Assembly (NCBI RefSeq): GCF_017912535.1
Contig: NZ_JAERQK010000009.1
Span: 62,001 to 126,000 of the forward strand
Length of the DNA stretch: 64,000 nucleotides
DNA from: Motiliproteus sediminis
GTDB taxonomy: Bacteria; Pseudomonadota; Gammaproteobacteria; Pseudomonadales; Balneatricaceae
Direction of reading: 5' to 3'
Shown: positions 60,559-64,000 of the stretch, piece after piece
How positions within the stretch are numbered: position 1 is the first letter of the stretch
Layout of the letters: each line of letters opens with the position of its first letter
Position numbers and translations under genes: made by a program
Notes under the pieces: generated by a model
Told to the model about the DNA's origin: nothing
Seen by the model: the letters and a program-made list of their open reading frames with translations, nothing else
The model's database searches: none

Positions 60559-61487
60559 TGAGTCATATCCTGTTTGTCGGCTCCAAGAGCACAGGCCTGA
60601 GGTGTCTGCGTTCACTGTATCAACAGGGCGATCACCGGCTTAGCTGTGCCACGCTTAATGATCGATCCGATCTAAGGAGCTGTTTTGACGATATCAAGCG
60701 GCTGGCGAGCGATCAGGGCTCGGAGATCAATGTGCTGGAAAACAATGACCAGCTTCAAGCTCTGGTCGAACGGACCGAGCCCGATGTAGTTTTCGTCTGT
60801 GGTTGGTACCGGGTGATCCCCGAGGCGCTCATTTCGCGCCCACTGCTAGGTTTTTTTGGAATTCACAACTCGCTGTTGCCCCGGTACCGGGGGCATGCTC
60901 CGTTGATCTGGTCGCTGCTCAATGGCGATGCTGAAGTCGGGGCGTCACTGTTCAAGTTTGACCAGGGTATGGATACCGGCGATGTTTATCATCAATGGTC
61001 GATCCCCAACGACGGTGGCTACGTGAACAGCATTATCGATTCGCTGGACCGGGCGATCGAAAAGAGTTTTGGTCGGGTGTTTGACCGGGTCATACGGGGC
61101 GAACAGCCCCGTATGACCCAGCCTCACCGGGATGCCAGTTACTGTGCAAAGCGTCGTCCTGAAGACAGCGCGATCAACTGGAACCGAAGCGCCGAAGCAA
61201 CGTTGCGATTTATCCGGACCTTGAGTGCACCCTATCCGGACAGCTTTACCTTTATCGACAGCCGTAAGGTTTATATTCTTAAGGCCGAAGCCTTTGATTT
61301 TCCGATCAGTGGTATTCCCGGGCAGGTCGTCTGTCACATCGATCGGGGGGCCGTTATCTGTTGCGGCGATGGCCGGGGCATATTGGTAACCGAGGCGGCC
61401 GATGAACAGGGCGATCGAACTCTGGCCAGTCTTTTTCGGCGACTCTCCTCGCCTGCTAAAAGCTTTGAATTGAGTGGCAAGCAATAG
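60558..61487 (+). CDS. Formyltransferase family protein (sugar N-formyltransferase candidate)
   Basis: This 309-residue protein has the methionyl-tRNA/sugar formyltransferase N-terminal domain and a C-terminal extension like the Fmt OB-fold domain. The folate-binding SLLPRYRGHAPLIWSLLNG and the acid DQGMDTGDV (Asp139) are conserved, and His103 is present. The catalytic Asn of the usual Asn-x-His motif is replaced by Gly101 (GIHNSLLP), with an Asn right after the His. It may therefore differ in activity or use another residue. The GTG start overlaps the previous stop. Context with the SDR and aminotransferase suggests formylation of an amino sugar. Confidence 0.8.
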   Translation: MSHILFVGSKSTGLRCLRSLYQQGDHRLSCATLNDRSDLRSCFDDIKRLASDQGSEINVLENNDQLQALVERTEPDVVFVCGWYRVIPEALISRPLLGFFGIHNSLLPRYRGHAPLIWSLLNGDAEVGASLFKFDQGMDTGDVYHQWSIPNDGGYVNSIIDSLDRAIEKSFGRVFDRVIRGEQPRMTQPHRDASYCAKRRPEDSAINWNRSAEATLRFIRTLSAPYPDSFTFIDSRKVYILKAEAFDFPISGIPGQVVCHIDRGAVICCGDGRGILVTEAADEQGDRTLASLFRRLSSPAKSFELSGKQ

Positions 61488-61489
61488 CA

Positions 61490-62104
61490 ATGATATCTAT
61501 CGTCGACTGCGGAATGGGCAACCTCGGCTCGGTCCGAAACATGTTCAACTATATTGATGTGCCAAGCGAAGTGGTCTCGAGCGTTGCGGCCATTGAGCAG
61601 GCACAGAAACTCATCCTGCCTGGCGTTGGTAGCTGGGACCATGGCTTGGCCAACTTGACCCGCAGCGGCCTAAGAGAGGTACTCGACCACAAGGTTCTGA
61701 CGCAGAAGGTCCCTTTGCTGGGTATTTGCCTGGGAATGCAGGTTCTGGCCGAGTCCAGCCAGGAGGGCGACCTGCCGGGGTTGGGCTGGATTCCAGGGAA
61801 GGTAGTGCGCTTCGGCGACGATGTGCTCGAACAGGGGCTTAAGATTCCGCACATGGGCTGGAACCGGGTGTTCTCCCGGCGGACGAATGTACTGACCGAT
61901 TCGCTTCCAGATGATCCCCGCTTCTACTTTGTCCATTCCTTCCATTTCTGCTGCTCGGACCCGTCAGATGTTCTGATGACCAGCAAACACGGCAGTGAGT
62001 TTGTTTGTGCGGTCCAGCGCGATAACATCTATGGGGTCCAGTTTCACCCCGAGAAAAGCCATAAGTTCGGTCTCGCCCTCATGAAAAGTTTTTCGGAGCT
62101 TTAA
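61490..62104 (+). CDS. hisH2: HisH-like glutamine amidotransferase subunit (HisH2)
   Basis: This 204-residue class I glutaminase releases ammonia from glutamine. The nucleophile Cys80 is in LLGICLGMQ, and the His/Glu pair in VQFHPEKSH completes the triad; IVDCGMGNLGSVRN is the family start. In histidine biosynthesis HisH pairs with HisF; here the next gene is HisF-like and the one after is WbpG-type. This set, as in pseudomonad O-antigen loci, delivers ammonia to form acetamidino groups. It starts 2 bp after the formyltransferase stop. Confidence 0.92.
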   Translation: MISIVDCGMGNLGSVRNMFNYIDVPSEVVSSVAAIEQAQKLILPGVGSWDHGLANLTRSGLREVLDHKVLTQKVPLLGICLGMQVLAESSQEGDLPGLGWIPGKVVRFGDDVLEQGLKIPHMGWNRVFSRRTNVLTDSLPDDPRFYFVHSFHFCCSDPSDVLMTSKHGSEFVCAVQRDNIYGVQFHPEKSHKFGLALMKSFSEL

Positions 62105-62105
62105 C

Positions 62106-62876
62106 TTGCTACGTACTCGAGTGATCCCCTGCCTGCTGTTGAAAGGCAAGGGGCTGGTAAAAACGACCGGCTTCAAAAATGAAGTCTATGTTGGCGACCC
62201 GATCAATGCCGTTCGGATTTTCAACCAGATGGAGGTCGATGAGCTTTTTCTCCTTGATATCGATGCCACGGCTCGGCAATCCGGGATCAACTTTGAACTG
62301 CTAGAGCAGGTGGCGTCCGAATGCTTCATGCCGATCTGTTACGGCGGGGGGGTCAGTAGCCTGAAAGACTATGAGCGGCTCTTTACGCTGGGTGTCGAGA
62401 AGGTGTCGGTCAGCCACGCGTTCTTTAACCAGCCGGAGCTGGTCAAGGCCGCGGTGTCGCGGTTTGGCTCCCAGAGCATCGTGCTGACCCTGGATATCAA
62501 GCGCCACTGGCTCACTAAGAAGATGTTCGCCTGTACCCACAATGGCAGGCGCAAAAGGCCTGAAGCCCTGCACCAGATTCTTGAGCTGGCGCAGGAGCTG
62601 GGTGTCGGCGAGATCGTGGTCAACTCGATCGATCGTGATGGTACTTGGGCCGGATTTGATCGAGAGCTGATTCAAACCGTTAGCAGCCGGGTCTCGGTCC
62701 CTGTGGTCGCGCTAGGCGGAGCGGGCAAGCTCGAAGATATCAAGGACGTGGTTGACGGGGCCGGAGCCAGCGCGGTTGGAATCGGAAGCATGGCGGTGTT
62801 TCAGGGCAAGGGGCTCGGCGTGCTGATTAAGTTTCCAAAGATGGCAGAGCTCGATGAATTGTTGGGTGGTAAATAG
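62106..62876 (+). CDS. hisF2: HisF-like cyclase subunit (HisF2) lacking catalytic Asp11
   Basis: This 256-residue (beta/alpha)8 barrel homologue of imidazole glycerol phosphate synthase HisF starts at TTG 62106. In histidine-pathway HisF the catalytic pair is Asp11 and Asp130. Here the first is Leu11 (IPCLLLKGKG), while Asp130 in VLTLDIKRHW remains. The phosphate-binding loops (CYGGGV, ALGGAGK) are intact. Loss of Asp11 suggests that it no longer makes imidazole glycerol phosphate and only channels ammonia from HisH2 to the amidotransferase encoded next. Gene order hisH2-hisF2-wbpG supports this. Confidence 0.92.
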   Translation: MLRTRVIPCLLLKGKGLVKTTGFKNEVYVGDPINAVRIFNQMEVDELFLLDIDATARQSGINFELLEQVASECFMPICYGGGVSSLKDYERLFTLGVEKVSVSHAFFNQPELVKAAVSRFGSQSIVLTLDIKRHWLTKKMFACTHNGRRKRPEALHQILELAQELGVGEIVVNSIDRDGTWAGFDRELIQTVSSRVSVPVVALGGAGKLEDIKDVVDGAGASAVGIGSMAVFQGKGLGVLIKFPKMAELDELLGGK

Positions 62877-62880
62877 CGAG

Positions 62881-64000
62881 ATGTCCTACCAGATTTGTAG
62901 CCGCTGTATTTTTGACACCAAAGTCCCAAATATCGTGTTCGATGACCGTGGTATCTGCAACTATTGTGTCCAGATTGAACAGCTCGAGCAGCAGTTTCCC
63001 AATGACGAGCGCGGGGCGAAGGTACTCGACCGGATTGTCTACGAGATCAAGCGCGCCGGGCGCGGTAAGAAGTACGATGCATTGGTTGGCGTCAGTGGCG
63101 GCTGCGATTCATCCTACCTGCTGCACAAGTTCTCGAGGGACTACGGTTTAAGATTGTTGGCGGTCCATTTTGACAATACTTGGAATTCGACGGTTGCCAC
63201 GCAGAATATTCACTGCATGACCGAGAAGCTGGGGATCGACTTGTTCACCCATGTGGTCGATGCGACCGAGTTTGACGACATGCTGCTAGCGGCGCTGAAG
63301 TCAGGCGTCAAGGATATCGAGATGGCCACCGACCTTGGCTTGGCGTCGACAATGAATATGGCCGCCGAAAAGTTCGGTATCAAATACAAGCTTGATGGCC
63401 ACTCATTCAGAACCGAGGGGTCGGCTCCGATGGGATGGGTTTATATGGATGCCCGGTATCTGCACAGCGTTCATAAGCAGTTTGGCACAATGCCGATGAA
63501 AACCTTCCCCAACCTTTGGTTATCGAAGCAGCTGAAATGGATGTTGATGAATCGAATCAAGTCGATTCGTCCGCTCTATTACCTGGATTATGACAAGGAA
63601 GGGGCCAAGAGGTTGCTAAGTGAGACCTATGGATGGCAGTGGTATGGCGGGCACCACTTGGAAAACCGCCTGACGACTTTTTACCACAGTTATTTTCTCC
63701 CTAAGCGCTGGAATACGGACTTTCGAATCGCTGGCTATTCGGCCTATTGCCGAGACGGTCGGATGAGCCGTGAAGAAGCCCTAGCGCTGATGGCAGAAGA
63801 TCCCCATATGGAAAAGGGGCTGTTGGACTATGTGAAGAAACGCCTGAACCTGAGTGATACCGAACTGCAGCTATTGATGGATCTACCGAAGAAATACTAC
63901 ACGGATTATAAAAACTACAAAAAAACCTTCGAAAGGATGCGGCCCTTCTTTTATCTGATGGCGAAATGGAACCTGATACCTTGGAGTTTTTATATTAAGT
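62881..64000 (+). CDS. wbpG: N-acetyl sugar amidotransferase, WbpG/PseA-like (cut by window end)
   Basis: This open frame runs from ATG 62881 past base 64000 (373 complete codons visible). The N-terminal zinc site is made by Cys6, Cys9, Cys26 and Cys29. The ATP pyrophosphatase P-loop is at residues 71-77 (VSGGCDSSY). Then MATDLGLASTMNMAAEKFGI, KLDGHSFRTEGSAPMGW and a conserved GWQWYGGHHLENR follow. These features match WbpG/PseA/LegG-type enzymes, which convert an N-acetyl group of a nucleotide sugar or sugar acid to an acetamidino group. It follows hisF2 by 4 bp and would use ammonia from HisH2/HisF2. The C terminus lies outside the window. Confidence 0.92.
   Translation, partial: MSYQICSRCIFDTKVPNIVFDDRGICNYCVQIEQLEQQFPNDERGAKVLDRIVYEIKRAGRGKKYDALVGVSGGCDSSYLLHKFSRDYGLRLLAVHFDNTWNSTVATQNIHCMTEKLGIDLFTHVVDATEFDDMLLAALKSGVKDIEMATDLGLASTMNMAAEKFGIKYKLDGHSFRTEGSAPMGWVYMDARYLHSVHKQFGTMPMKTFPNLWLSKQLKWMLMNRIKSIRPLYYLDYDKEGAKRLLSETYGWQWYGGHHLENRLTTFYHSYFLPKRWNTDFRIAGYSAYCRDGRMSREEALALMAEDPHMEKGLLDYVKKRLNLSDTELQLLMDLPKKYYTDYKNYKKTFERMRPFFYLMAKWNLIPWSFYIK

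Noticed and set aside
1-64000. CRISPR arrays, tRNA, rRNA, integrase or transposase genes
   Set aside because: No regularly spaced repeats, tRNA-like folds or recombinase motifs were seen anywhere in the window.

Overview
This window looks like a chromosomal segment of a gammaproteobacterium, probably from the Pseudomonadales/Oceanospirillales/Cellvibrionales neighbourhood. The reasons are the hscBA-fdx-iscX end of an isc operon, the order guaB-guaA ... tadA-mltF-purL (as in Pseudomonas relatives), the yciI/yciB/rnm/yciO group, and an isc iscX gene. The housekeeping DNA is moderately GC-rich. The genus cannot be fixed from sequence alone. No rRNA, tRNA, CRISPR array or transposase gene was seen.

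Layout of 1-27 kb (housekeeping). Fe-S cluster assembly (hscB end, hscA, fdx, iscX) is followed by guanine nucleotide synthesis (guaB, guaA). A ~785 bp non-coding element with symmetric inverted ends follows. Then come a secreted SPOR-domain protein and a polyamine operon: speA, carboxynorspermidine synthase, carboxynorspermidine decarboxylase, speB. Together these four would convert arginine to putrescine and then to spermidine through carboxyspermidine, without S-adenosylmethionine decarboxylase. After that come tadA, mltF (reverse strand), purL, pgi, a degenerate UDP-glucose dehydrogenase paralogue, galU, yciI and yciB (reverse), rnm, galE and yciO.

Layout of 27-50 kb (surface polysaccharide block A). 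Two tandem Wzz-like chain-length regulators are followed by rfbB-rfbA-vioA-vioF, which should make dTDP-4-formamido-4,6-dideoxyglucose. A strikingly AT-rich stretch (33.2-41.7 kb) encodes a Wzx flippase, glycosyltransferases, a methyltransferase-like protein, a candidate Wzy polymerase and an acyltransferase. A GC-richer module follows: a fused dehydrogenase/oxidoreductase, a six-hairpin-like protein and a WecG-type glycosyltransferase. An O-antigen ligase lies on the opposite strand, then a WcaJ-type initiating phosphoglycosyltransferase and manC.

Layout of 50-64 kb (block B). A 447 bp gap contains a GGA-rich, terminator-ended segment that could be a small RNA. A complete rfbBACD operon for dTDP-L-rhamnose follows, then an AT-rich islet with a CapK-like adenylating enzyme. 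The last set is an amino-sugar group: aminotransferase, N-acetyltransferase, Gfo/Idh dehydrogenase, SDR epimerase/dehydratase, second aminotransferase, formyltransferase, HisH2, HisF2 and a WbpG-type amidotransferase cut by the window end. It predicts amidinated and possibly formylated amino sugars.

Observations most worth a second look: the symmetric non-coding element with GGA-loop hairpins (6.2-7.0 kb), the nucleotide-sugar dehydrogenase whose catalytic cysteine is a serine (21.2 kb), the possible GGA-rich sRNA (50.4-50.6 kb), and the amidino/formyl sugar module at the right end.
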